Below are positions 1-12,697 of a DNA stretch of 64,000 bases, in pieces. Source of the DNA: Fasciola hepatica (taxonomy: Eukaryota > Platyhelminthes > Trematoda > Plagiorchiida > Fasciolidae); NCBI GenBank assembly GCA_948099385.1, contig CANUEZ040000191.1, forward strand, positions 1,178,001-1,242,000, in the 5' to 3' direction. The position numbers and the translations under genes are program-made. The notes below the pieces were generated by a model. That model worked only from the letters and a program-made list of their open reading frames with translations. It ran no database searches and was not told the origin of the DNA. Numbering within the stretch: position 1 is the first letter of the stretch; each line of letters opens with the position of its first letter.

Positions 1-147
1 TTCTCGCACACCGATCCAATCCTATGTTCCATCACTTCTCTATTTATGGGCCTAAGTAAAACCAAGGCATTCCCTTATGAACAATGCACACAGATTGCTC
101 ATACAATGCAATGGAGCAGTAGCAGAGTAGATTTGTATAATATGATT

Positions 148-157
148 CTTCATGAAG
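148..157 (+). other. 10-bp palindrome CTTCATGAAG (M1 form)
   Basis: At relative 148-157 M1, M4 and M32 have CTTCATGAAG, a perfect dyad. The common form is CTCCATGCAG, which is imperfect. A third form is again a perfect dyad (see 43314-43323). Confidence 0.6.
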
Positions 158-3100
158 CGTGACCACGGAACTGACCATTGAAAATGATGGAAGCACTGTA
201 CAGCTGTTTGATCCGCTAAGGGAATCATGAGCATTGCACATGGACAGAGCCCACACGGGGACACGAACAAGGGTTGGGGTGCACGAATGTCAGTCGAACA
301 CCCAAACCACAAGGCTATCCCATATGGGTCTCAACGCTTTGTTCAACATATACACTACATGATATAGCACAATCCCCAAATTGGCTTCGGCTTTCGCTTT
401 CGCTTTGAACGGTAACAACCATATTCTCGCACACCGATCCAATCCTATGTTCCATCACTTCTCTATTTATGGGCCTAAGTAAAACCAAGGCATTCCCTTA
501 TGAACAATCCACACAGATTGCTCATACAATGCAATGGAGCAGTAGCAGAGTAGATTTGTATAATATGATTCTCCATGCAGCTTGACCACGGAACTGACCA
601 TTGAAAATTATGGAAGCACTGTACAGCTGTTTGATCCGCTAAGGGAATCATGAGCATTGCACATGGACAGAGCCCACTCGGGGACACGAACAAGGGTTGG
701 GGTGCACGAATGTCAGTCGAACACCCAAACCACAAGGCTATCCGATATGGGTCTCAACGCTTTGTTCAACATATACAATACATGATATAGCAAAATCCCC
801 AAATTGGCTTCGGCTTTCGCTTTCGCTTTGAACGGTAACAACCAAATTCTCGCACACCGATCCAATCCTATGTTCCATCACTTCTCTATTTATGGGCCTA
901 AGTAAAACCAAGGCATTCCCTTATGAACAATCCACACAGATTGCTCATACAATGCAAAATGGCAGTAGCAGAGTAGATTTGTATAATATGATTCTCCATG
1001 CAGCTTGAACACTGAACTGACCATTGAGAATGATGGAAGCACTGTACAGCTGTTTGATCCGCTAAGGGAATCATGAGCATTGCACATGGACAGAGCCCAC
1101 ACGGGGACACGAACAAGGGTTGGGGTGCACGAATGTCAGTCGAACACCCAAACCACAAGGCTATCCCATATGGGTCTCAACGCTTTGTTCAACATATACA
1201 ATACATGATATAGCACAATCCCCAAATTGGCTTCGGCTTTCGCTTTCGCTTTGAACGGTAACAACCAAATTCTCGCACACCGATCCAATCCTATGTTCCA
1301 TCACTTCTCTATTTATGGGCCTAAGTAAAACCAAGGCATTCCCTTATGAACAATGCACACAGATTGCTCATACAATGCAATGGAGCAGTAGCAGAGTAGA
1401 TTTGTATAATATGATTCTTCATGAAGCGTGACCACGGAACTGACCATTGAAAATGATGGAAGCACTGTACAGCTGTTTGATCCGCTAAGGGAATCATGAG
1501 CATTGCACATGGACAGAGCCCACACGGGGACACGAACAAGGGTTGGGGTGCACGAATGTCAGTCGAACACCCAAACCACAAGGCTATCCCATATGGGTCT
1601 CAACGCTTTGTTCAACATATACACTACATGATATAGCACAATCCCCAAATTGGCTTCGGCTTTCGCTTTCGCTTTGAACGGTAACAACCAAGTTCTCGCA
1701 CACCGATCCAATCCTATGTTCCATCACTTCTCTATTTTTGGGCTTAAGTAAAACCAAGGCATTCCCTTATGAACAATCCACACAGATTGCTCATACAATG
1801 CAATAGAGCAGTAGCAGAGTAGATTTGTATAATATGATTCCCCATGCAGCTTGACCACGGAACTGACCATTGAAAATTATGGAAGCACTGTACAGCTGTT
1901 TGATCCGCTAAGGGAATCATGAGCATTGCACATGGACAGAGCCCACTCGGGGACACGAACAAGGGTTGGGGTGCACGAATGTCAGTCGAACACCCAAACC
2001 ACAAGGCTATCCGATATGGGTCTCAACGCTTTGTTCAACATATACAATACATGATATAGCAAAATCCCCAAATTGGCTTCGGCTTTCGCTTTCGCTTTGA
2101 ACGGTAACAACCAAATTCTCGCACACCGATCCAATCCCATGTTTCATCACTTCTCTATTTATGGGCCTAAGTAAAACCAAGGCATTCCCTTATGAACAAT
2201 CCCCACACAGATTGCTCATACAATGCAATAGAGCAGTAGCAGAGTAGATTTGTATAATATGATTCTCCATGCAGCTTGACCACGGAACTGACCATTGAAA
2301 ATGATGGAAGCACTGTACAGCTGTTTGATCCGCTAAGGGAATCATGAGCATTGCACATGGACAGAGCCCACAGGGGGACACGAACAAGGGTTGGGGTGAA
2401 CGAATGTCAGTCGAACACCCAAACCACAAGGCTATCCGATATGGGTCTCAACGCTTTGTTCAACATATACAATACATGATATAGCAAAATCCCCAAATTG
2501 GCTTCAGCTTTCGCTTTCGCTTTTAACGGTAACAACCAAATTCTCGCACACCGATCCAATCCTATGTTCCATCACTTCTCTATTTATGGGCCTAAGTAAA
2601 ACCAAGGCATTCCCTTATGAACAATCCACACAGATTGCTCATACAATGCAAAATGGCAGTAGCAGAGTAGATTTGTATAATATGATTCTCCATGCAGCTT
2701 GAACACTGAACTGACCATTGAGAATGATGGAAGCACTGTACAGCTGTTTGATCCGCTAAGGGAATCATGAGCATTGCACATGGACAGAGCCCACTCGGAG
2801 ACACGAACAAGGGTTGGGGTGCACGAATGTCAGTCGAACACCCAAACCACAAGGCTATCCGATATGGGTCTCAACGCTTTGTTCAACATATACACTACAT
2901 GATATAGCACAATCCCCAAATTGGCTTCGGCTTTCGCTTTCGCTTTGAACGGTAACAACCAAATTCTCGCACACCGATCCAATCCCATGTTTCATCACTT
3001 CTCTATTTATGGGCCTAAGTAAAACCAAGGCATTTCCTTATGAACAATCCACACAGATTGCTCATACAATGCAATAGGGCAGTAGCAGAGTAGATTTGTA

Positions 3101-4232
3101 TAATATGATTCTCCATGCAGCTTGACCACGGAACTGACCATTGAAAATGATGGAAGCACTGTACAGCTGTTTGATCCGCTAAGGGAATCATGAGCATTGC
3201 ACATGGACAGAGCCCACACGGGGACACGAACAAGGGTTGGGGTGCACGAATGTCAGTCGAACACCCAAACCACAAGGCTATCCCATATGGGTCTCAACGC
3301 TTTGTTCAACATATACACTACATGATATAGCACAATCCCCAAATTGGCTTCGGCTTTCGCTTTCGCTTTGAACGGTAACAACCAAGTTCTCGCACACCGA
3401 TCCAATCCTATGTTCCATCACTTCTCTATTTTTGGGCTTAAGTAAAACCAAGGCATTCCCTTATGAACAATCCACACAGTTTGCTCATACAATGCAATAG
3501 AGCAGTAGCAGAGTAGATTTGTATAATATGATTCCCCATGCAGCTTGACCACGGAACTGACCATTGAAAATTATGGAAGCACTGTACAGCTGTTTGATCC
3601 GCTAAGGGAATCATGAGCATTGCACATGGACAGAGCCCACTCGGGGACACGAACAAGGGTTGGGGTGCACGAATGTCAGTCGAACACCCAAACCACAAGG
3701 CTATCCGATATGGGTCTCAACGCTTTGTTCAACATATACACTACATGATATAGCACAATCCCCAAATTGGCTTCGGCTTTCGCTTTCGCTTTGAACGGTA
3801 ACAACCAAATTCTCGCACACCGATCCAATCCCATGTTTCATCACTTCTCTATTTATGGGCCTAAGTAAAACCAAGGCATTTCCTTATGAACAATGCACAC
3901 AGATTGCTCATACAATGCAATAGGGCAGTAGCAGAGTAGATTTGTATAATATGATTCTCCATGCAGCTTGACCACGGAACTGACCATTGAAAATGATGGA
4001 AGCACTGTACAGCTGTTTGATCCGCTAAGGGAATCATGAGCATTGCACATGGACAGAGCCCACACGGGGACACGAACAAGGGTTGGGGTGAACTATAGTC
4101 AGTCGAACACCCAAATCACAAGGCTATCCCATATGGGTCTCAACGCTTTGTTCAATATATACACTACATGATATAGCACAATCCCCAAATTGGCTTCGGC
4201 TTTCGCTTTCGCTTTGAACGGTAACAACCATA

Positions 4233-6769
4233 TTCTCGCACACCGATCCAATCCTATGTTCCATCACTTCTCTATTTATGGGCCTAAGTAAAACCAAGGC
4301 ATTCCCTTATGAACAATCCACACAGATTGCTCATACAATGCAATAGAGCAGTAGCAGAGTAGATTTGTATAATATGATTCTCCATGCAGCTTGACCACGG
4401 AACTGACCATTGAAAATGATGGAAGCACTGTACAGCTGTTTGATCCGCTAAGGGAATCATGAGCATTGCACATGGACAGAGCCCACACGGGGACACGAAC
4501 AAGGGTTGGGGTGAACTATAGTCAGTCGAACACCCAAACCACAAGGCTATCCCATATGGGTCTCAACGCATTGTTCAACATATACACTACATGATATAGC
4601 ACAATCCCCAAATTGGCTTCGGCTTTCGCTTTCGCTTTGAACGGTAACAACCATATTCTCGCACACCGATCCAATCCCATGTTTCATCACTTCTCTATTT
4701 ATGGGCCTAAGTAAAACCAAGGCATTTCCTTACGATCAATGCACACAGATTGCTCATACAATGCAATAGAGCAGTAGCAGAGTAGATTTGTATAATATGA
4801 TTCTCCATGCAGCTTGACCACGGAACTGACCATTGAAAATGATGGAAGCACTGTACAGCTGTTTGATCCGCTAAGGGAATCATGAGCATTGCACATGGAC
4901 AGAGCCCACACGGGGACACGAACAAGGGTTGGGGTGCAAGAATGTCAGTCGAACACCCAAACCACAAGGCTATCCGATATGGGTCTCAACGCTTTGTTCA
5001 ACATATACAATACATGATATAGCAAAATCCCCAAATTGGCTTCGGCTTTCCTTTTCGCTTTGAAGGGTAACAACCAAATTCTCGCACACCGATCCAATCC
5101 CATGTTTCATCACTTCTCTATTTATGGGCCTAAGTAAAACCAAGGCATTTCCTTATGAACAATGCACACAGATTGCTCATACAATGCAATAGAGCAGTAG
5201 CAGAGTAGATTTGTATAATATGATTCTCCATGCAGCTTGACCACGGAACTGACCATTGAAAATGATGGAAGCACTGTACAGCTGTTTGATCCGCTAAGGG
5301 AATCATGAGCATTGCACATGGACAGAGCCCACACGGGGACACGAACAAGGGTTGGGGTGCACGAATGTCAGTCGAACACCCAAACCACAAGGCTATCCGA
5401 TATGGGTCTCAACGCTTTGTTCAACATATACACTACATGATATAGCACAATCCCCAAATTGGCTTCGGCTTTCGCTTTCGCTTTGAACGGTAACAACCAT
5501 ATTCTCGCACACCGATCCAATCCTATGTTCCATCACTTCTCTATTTATGGGCCTAAGTAAAACCAAGGCATTCCCTTATGAACAATCCACACAGATTGCT
5601 CATACAATGCAATGGAGCAGTAGCAGAGTAGATTTGTATAATATGATTCTCCATGCAGCTTGACCACGAAACTGACCATTGAAAATGATGGAAGCACTGT
5701 ACAGCTGTTTGATCCGCTAAGGGAATCATGAGCATTGCACATGGACAGAGCCCACACGGGGACACGAACAAGGGTTGGGGTGCACGAATGTCAGTCGAAC
5801 ACCCAAACCACAAGGCTATCCCATATGGGTCTCAACGCATTGTTCAACATATACACTACATGATATAGCACAATCCCCAAATTGGCTTCGGCTTTCGCTT
5901 TCGCTTTGAACGGTAACAACCATATTCTCGCACACCGATCCAATCCCATGTTTCATCACTTCTCTATTTATGGGCTTAGTAAAACCAAGGCATTTCCTTA
6001 TGATCAATGCACACAGATTGCTCATACAATGCAATAGAGCAGTAGCAGAGTAGATTTGTATAATATGATTCTCCATGCAGCTTGACCACGGAACTGACCA
6101 TTGAAAATGATGGAAGCACTGTACAGCTGTTTGATCCGCTAAGGGAATCATGAGCATTGCACATGGACAGAGCCCACACGGGGACACGAACAAGGGTTGG
6201 GGTGCACGAATGTCAGTCGAACACCCAAACCACAAGGCTATCCGATATGGGTCTCAACGCTTTGTTCAACATATACAATACATGATATAGCAAAATCCCC
6301 AAATTGGCTTCGGCTTTCCTTTTCGCTTTGAACGGTAACAACCAAATTCTCGCACACCGATCCAATCCCATGTTTCATCACTTCTCTATTTATGGGCCTA
6401 AGTAAAACCAAGGCATTTCCTTATGAACAATGCACACAGATTGCTCATACAATGCAATAGAGCAGTAGCAGAGTAGATTTGTATAATATGATTCTCCATG
6501 CAGCTTGACCACGGAACTGACCATTGAAAATGATGGAAGCACTGTACAGCTGTTTGATCCGCTAAGGGAATCATGAGCATTGCACATGGACAGAGCCCAC
6601 ACGGGGACACGAACAAGGGTTGGGGTGCACGAATGTCAGTCGAACACCCAAACCACAAGGCTATCCCATATGGGTCTCAACGCTTTGTTCAACATATACA
6701 CTACATGATATAGCACAATCCCCAAATTGGCTTCGGCTTTCGCTTTCGCTTTGAACGGTAACAACCATA
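4233..6769 (+). repeat. Trimer higher-order repeat, two copies (M11-M13, M14-M16)
   Basis: 4233-5501 and 5502-6769 are related at a spacing of 1269 bp (1268 after a 1-base deletion in M15). Rare markers recur at that spacing: 'ctcaacgcattgttc' near 4563 and 5832, 'gatcaatgcacac' near 4734 and 6003, and 'ggctttccttttcgc' near 5044 and 6313. The copies are not identical: M11 has 'gaactatag' near 4512 where M14 has 'gcacgaatg'. This is a moderately old local trimer. Confidence 0.8.
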
Positions 6770-8884
6770 TTCTCGCACACCGATCCAATCCTATGTTCCA
6801 TCACTTCTCTATTTATGGGCCTAAGTAAAACCAAGGCATTCCCTTATGAACAATCCACACAGATTGCTCATACAATGCAATGGAGCAGTAGCAGAGTAGA
6901 TTTGTATAATATGATTCTCCATGCAGCTTGACCACGGAACTGACCATTGAAAATTATGGAAGCACTGTACAGCTGTTTGATCCGCTAAGGGAATCATGAG
7001 CATTGCACATGGACAGAGCCCACACAGGGACACGAACAAGGGTTGGGGTGAACGATTGTCAGTCGAACACCCAAACCACAAGGCTATCCGATATGGGTCT
7101 CAAGGCTTTGTTCAACATATACAATACATGATATAGCACAATCCCCAAATTGGCTTCGGCTTTCGCTTTCGCTTTGAACGGTAACAACCAAATTCTCGCA
7201 CACCGATCCAATCCTATGTTCCATCACTTCTCTATTTATGGGCCTAAGTAAAACCAAGGCATTCCCTTATGAACAATCCACACAGATTGCTCATACAATG
7301 CAATAGAGCAGTAGCAGAGTAGATTTGTAAAATATGATTCTCCATGCAGCTTGATCACTGAACTGACCATTGAGAATGATGGAAGCACTGTACAGCTGTT
7401 TGATCCGCTACGGGAATCATGAGCATTGCACATGGACAGAGCCCACACGGGGACACGAACAAGGGTTGGGGTGAACGATTCTCAGGCGAACACCCAAAAC
7501 CACAAGGCTATCCGATATGGGTCTCAAAGCTTTGTTCAACATATACACTACATGATATAGCACAATCCCCAAATGTTTTCGACTTTCGCTTTCGCTTTGA
7601 ACGGTAACAACCAAATTCTCGCACACCGATCCAATCCTATGTTCCATCACTTCTCTATTCATGGGCCTAAGTAAAACCAAGGCAATCCCTTATGAACAAT
7701 CCACACAGATTGCTCATACAATGCAATGGAGCAGTAGCAGAGTAGATTTGTATAATATGATTCTCCATGCAGCTTGACCACGGAACTGACCATTGAAAAT
7801 GATGGAAGCACTGTACAGCTGTTTGATCCGCTAAGGGAATCATGAGCATTGCACATGGACAGAGCCCACACGGGGACACGAACAAGGGTTGGGGTGAACG
7901 ATTCTCAGTCGAACACCCAAACCAAAAGGCTATCCGATATGGGTCTCAAGGCTTTGTTCAACATATACAATACATGATATAGCACAATCCCCAAATTGGC
8001 TTCGGCTTTCGCTTTCGCTTTGAACGGTAACAACCAAATTCTCGCACACCGATCCAATCCTATGTTCCATCACTTCTCTATTTATGGGCCTAAGTAAAAC
8101 CAAGGCATTCCCTTATGAACAATCCACACAGATTGCTCATACAATGCAATAGAGCAGTAGCCGAGTAGATTTGTATAATATGATTCTCCATGCAGCTTGA
8201 CCACGGAACTGACCATTGAAAATTATGGAAGCACTGTACAGCTGTTTGATCCGCTAAGGGAATCATGAGCATTGCACATGGACGGAGCACACTCGGAGAC
8301 TTGAACAAGGGTTTGGGTGAACGAATGTCAGTCGAACACCCAAACCACAAGGCTATCCGATATGGGTCTCAACGCTTTGTTCAACATATACACTACATGA
8401 TATAGCACAATCCCCAAATTGGCTTCGGCTTTCGCTTTCGCTTTGAACGGTAACAACCAAATTCTCGCACACCGATCCAATCCTATGTTCCATCACTTCT
8501 CTATTTATGGGCCTAAGTAAAACCAAGGCATTCCCTTATGAACAATCCACACAGATTGCTCACACAATGCAATAGAGCAGTAGCAGAGTAGATTTGTATA
8601 ATATGATTCTCCATGCAGCTTGACCACGGAACTGACCATTGAAAATGATGGAAGCACTGTACAGCTGTTTGATCCGCTAAGGGAATCATGAGCATTGCAC
8701 ATGGACAGAGCCCACACGGGGACACGAACAAGGGTTGGGGTGCACGAATGTCAGTCGAACACCCAAACCACAAGGCTATCCCATATGGGTCTCAACGCTT
8801 TGTTCAACATATACACTACATGATATAGCACAATCCCCAAATTGGCTTCGGCTTTCGCTTTCGCTTTGAACGGTAACAACCATA

Positions 8885-9730
8885 TTCTCGCACACCGATC
8901 CAATCCTATGTTCCATCACTTCTCTATTTATGGGCCTTAGTAAAACCAAGGCATTCCCTTATGAACAATCCACACAGATTGCTCATACAATGCAATGGAG
9001 CAGTAGCAGAGTAGATTTGTATAATATGACTCTCCATGCAGCTTGAACACGGAACTGACCATTGAAAATTATGGAAGCACTGTACAGCTGTTTGATCCGC
9101 TAAGGGAATCATGAGCATTGCACATGGACAGAGCCCACACGGGGACACGAACAAGGGTTGGGGTGAACGAATGTCAGTCGTACACCCAAACCAAAAGGCT
9201 ATCCGATATGGGTCTCAAGGCTTTGTTCAACATATACAATACATGATATAGCACAATCCCCAAATTGGCTTCGGCTTTCGCTTTCGCTTTGAACGGTAAC
9301 AACCAAATTCTCGCACACCGATCCAATCCTGTGTTCCATCACTTCTCTATTTATGGGCCTAAGTAAAACCAAGGCATTCCCTTATGAACAATCCACACAG
9401 ATTGCTCATACAATGCAATAGAGCAGTAGCAGAGTAGATTTGTATAATATGATTCTCCATGCAGCTTGACCACGGAACTGACCATTGAAAATGATGGAAG
9501 CACTGTACAGCTGTTTGATCCGCTAAGGGAATCATGAGCATTGCACATGGACAGAGCCCACACGGGGACACGAACAAGGGTTGGGGTGCACGAATGTCAG
9601 TCGAACACCCAAACCACAAGGCTATCCCATATGGGTCTCAACGCTTTGTTCAAAATATACATTACATGATATAGCAAAATCCCCAAATTGGCTTCAGCTT
9701 TCGCTTTCGCTTTTAACGGTAACAACCAAA
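8885..9730 (+). repeat. Two-monomer segment M22-M23, paralogue of 11852-12697
   Basis: M22 carries the rare combination 'gggccttag', 'atatgactctccatg' and 'cagtcgtacacccaaacc'. M23 ends with 'aaaatatacattacatg' and 'ttcagctttcgc'. The same series appears 2967 bp to the right (7 x 423 + 6, the +6 coming from three CC-insertion monomers between them). Small differences exist, for example 'cctgtgttcc' near 9330 against 'cccatgttcc' near 12297. Together with the dimer block between them, this looks like an imperfect 7-monomer unit. Confidence 0.8.
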
Positions 9731-10153
9731 TTCTCGCACACCGATCCAATCCTATGTTCCATCACTTCTCTATTTATGGGCCTAAGTAAAACCAAGGCAT
9801 TCCCTTATGAACAATCCACACAGATTGCTCATACAATGCAAAATGGCAGTAGCAGAGTAGATTTGTATAATATGATTCTCCATGCAGCTTGAACACTGAA
9901 CTGACCATTGAAATTTATGGAAGCACTGTACAGCTGTTTGATCCGCTAAGGGAATCATGAGCATTGCACATGGACAGAGCCCACACGGGGACACGAACAA
10001 GGGTTGGGGTGCACGAATGTCAGTCGAACACCCAAACCACAAGGCTATCCCATATGGGTCTCAACGCTTTGTTCAACATATACACTATATGATATAGCAC
10101 AATCCCCAAATTGGCTTCGGCTTTCGCTTTCGCTTTGAACGGTAACAACCAAG

Positions 10154-11851
10154 TTCTCGCACACCGATCCAATCCTATGTTCCATCACTTCTCTATTTTT
10201 GGGCTTAAGTAAAACCAAGGCATTCCCTTATGAACAATCCCCACACAGATTGCTCATACAATGCAATAGAGCAGTAGCAGAGTAGATTTGTATAATATGA
10301 TTCCCCATGCAGCTTGACCACGGAACTTACCATTGAAAATGATGGAAGCACTGTACAGCTGTTTGATCCGCTACGGGAATCATGAGCATTGCACATGGAC
10401 AGAGCCCACACGGGGACACGAACAAGGGTTGGGGTGCAAGAATGTCAGTCGAACACCCAAACCACAAGGCTATCGCATATGGGTCTCAACGATTTGTTCA
10501 ACATATACAATACAAGATATAGCACAATCCCCAAATTGGCTTCGGCTTTCGCTTTGGCTTTCAACGGTAACAACCAAATTCTCGCACACCGATCCAATCC
10601 TATGTTCCATCACTTCTCTATTCATGGGCCTAAGTAAAACCAAGGCATTCCCTTATGAACAATCCACACAGATTGCTCATACAATGCAATAGAGCAGTAG
10701 CAGAGTAGATTTGTATAATATGATTCTCCATGCAGCTTGACCACGGAACTGACCATTGAAAATGATGGAAGCACTGTACAGCTGTTTGATCCGCTAAGGG
10801 AATCATGAGCATTGCACATGGACAGAGCCCACACGGGGACACGAACAAGGGTTGGGGTGCACGAATGTCAGTCGAACACCCAAACCACAAGGCTATCCCA
10901 TATGGGTCTCAACGCTTTGTTCAACATATACACTACATGATATAGCACAATCCCCAAATTGGCTTCGGCTTTCGCTTTCGCTTTGAACGGTAACAACCAT
11001 ATTCTCGCACACCGATCCAATCCTATGTTCCATCACTTCTCTATTTTTGGGCTTAAGTAAAACCAAGGCATTCCCTTATGAACAATCCCCACACAGATTG
11101 CTCATACAATGCAATAGAGCAGTAGCAGAGTAGATTTGTATAATATGATTCCCCATGCAGCTTGACCACGGAACTTACCATTGAAAATTATGGAAGCACT
11201 GTACAGCTGTTTGATCCGCTACGGGAATCATGAGCATTGCACATGGACAGAGCCCACACGGGGACACGAACAAGGGTTGGGGTGCAAGAATGTCAGTCGA
11301 ACACCCAAACCACAAGGCTATCGCATATGGGTCTCAACGATTTGTTCAACATATACAATACAAGATATAGCACAATCCCCAAATTGGCTTCGGCTTTCGC
11401 TTTGGCTTTCAACGGTAACAACCAAATTCTCGCACACCGATCCAATCCTATGTTCCATCACTTCTCTATTCATGGGCCTAAGTAAAACCAAGGCATTCCC
11501 TTATGAACAATCCCCACACAGATTGCTCATACAATGCAATAGAGCAGTAGCAGAGTAGATTTGTATAATATGATTCTCCATGCAGCTTGACCACGGAACT
11601 GACCATTGAAAATGATGGAAGCACTGTACAGCTGTTTGATCCGCTAAGGGAATCATGAGCATTGCACATGGACAGAGCCCACACGGGGACACGAACAAGG
11701 GTTGGGGTGCACGAATGTCAGTCGAACACCCAAACCACAAGGCTATCCCATATGGGTCTCAACGCTTTGTTCAACATATACACTACATGATATAGCACAA
11801 TCCCCAAATTGGCTTCGGCTTTCGCTTTCGCTTTGAACGGTAACAACCATA
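10154..11851 (+). repeat. Dimer repeat, two copies (M25-M26, M27-M28)
   Basis: 10154-11001 (848 bp) and 11002-11851 (850 bp). M25 and M27 share a distinctive set: CC insertion, 'ccccatgcagc', 'ggaacttaccattg', 'ctatcgcatatggg', 'caacgatttgttc', 'tacaagatatagc' and 'ctttggctttcaacgg'. The same type recurs alone at M33 (13544). M26 and M28 are ordinary left-block monomers, except that M28 also carries the CC insertion. In M25, M27 and M33 the tract before 'aacgg' reads 'tttggctttcaacgg', so the CENP-B-like motif is lost, while M26 and M28 keep it. Confidence 0.85.
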
Positions 11852-12697
11852 TTCTCGCACACCGATCCAATCCTATGTTCCATCACTTCTCTATTTATGG
11901 GCCTTAGTAAAACCAAGGCATTCCCTTATGAACAATCCACACAGATTGCTCATACAATGCAATGGAGCAGTAGCAGAGTAGATTTGTATAATATGACTCT
12001 CCATGCAGCTTGAACACGGAACTGACCATTGAAAATTATGGAAGCACTGTACAGCTGTTTGATCCGCTAAGGGAATCATGAGCATTGCACATGGACAGAG
12101 CCCACACGGGGACACGAACAAGGGTTGGGGTGAACGAATGTCAGTCGTACACCCAAACCAAAAGGCTATCCGATATGGGTCTCAAGGCTTTGTTCAACAT
12201 ATACAATACATGATATAGCACAATCCCCAAATTGGCTTCGGCTTTCGCTTTCGCTTTGAACGGTAACAACCAAATTCTCGCACACCGATCCAATCCCATG
12301 TTCCATCACTTCTCTATTTATGGGCCTAAGTAAAACCAAGGCATTCCCTTATGAACAATCCACACAGATTGCTCATACAATGCAATAGAGCAGTAGCAGA
12401 GTAGATTTGTATAATATGATTCTCCATGCAGCTTGACCACGGAACTGACCATTGAAAATGATGGAAGCACTGTACAGCTGTTTGATCCGCTAAGGGAATC
12501 ATGAGCATTGCACATGGACAGAGCCCACACGGGGACACGAACAAGGGTTGGGGTGCACGAATGTCAGTCGAACACCCAAACCACAAGGCTATCCGATATG
12601 GGTCTCAACGCTTTGTTCAAAATATACATTACATGATATAGCAAAATCCCCAAATTGGCTTCAGCTTTCGCATTCGCTTTTAACGGTAACAACCAAA
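11852..12697 (+). repeat. Two-monomer segment M29-M30, paralogue of 8885-9730
   Basis: This is the second copy of the M22-M23 pair with the same rare markers ('gggccttag' at about 11900, 'atatgactctcc' at about 11992, 'cagtcgtacaccc' at about 12143, 'aaaatatacattacatg' at about 12620). Private differences include 'tttcgcattcgc' near 12667. The high similarity over about 850 bp at a 2967-bp spacing supports a segmental duplication within the array. Confidence 0.8.

Noticed and set aside
120..131. Pol III A-box-like TAGCAGAGTAGA in every monomer
   Set aside because: It fits TRGCNNAGYNGG except at the last base, but no convincing B box (GWTCRANNC) follows at a suitable distance and no terminator T-run is placed sensibly. 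I did not call a SINE or tRNA-derived origin.
134..146. TATA-like 'tgtataatatg' as a promoter
   Set aside because: An AT-rich stretch in a repeat is expected by chance, and no start site, gene or other promoter element goes with it. The bacterial -10 resemblance is irrelevant in a eukaryotic satellite.
271..281. Telomere-like or G-quadruplex 'gggttggggtg'
   Set aside because: Only two G-runs per monomer, which is too few for an intramolecular quadruplex, and no tandem TTGGGG or TTAGGG array exists in the window.
332..341. CAAAGCTTTG palindrome (HindIII) variant as a functional site
   Set aside because: It is one of several common alleles (others CAACGCTTTG, CAAGGCTTTG) at a variable position. 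It is useful as a restriction marker but there is no sign of function.
1..423. Monomer derived from an internal ~210-bp duplication
   Set aside because: I compared the halves by eye and found only short matches, such as the inverted 'attgctcat' and 'atgagcatt'. There is no half-monomer periodicity.
5816..6235. Antisense ORFs of 139 codons (also 16827-17246 and 42636-43055)
   Set aside because: They arise where a 1-base deletion (M15, M41, M102) joins two frames of neighbouring monomers. They share no conserved product beyond the repeated frames and have no coding signature.
10333..10692. Plus-strand ORFs of 119-125 codons (also 11181-11558 and 13723-14082)
   Set aside because: They cross monomer borders in M25, M27 and M33, where 'gaacttacc' and 'tacaagatatag' remove stops. 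They are found only in this monomer subtype and are explained by repeat variation.
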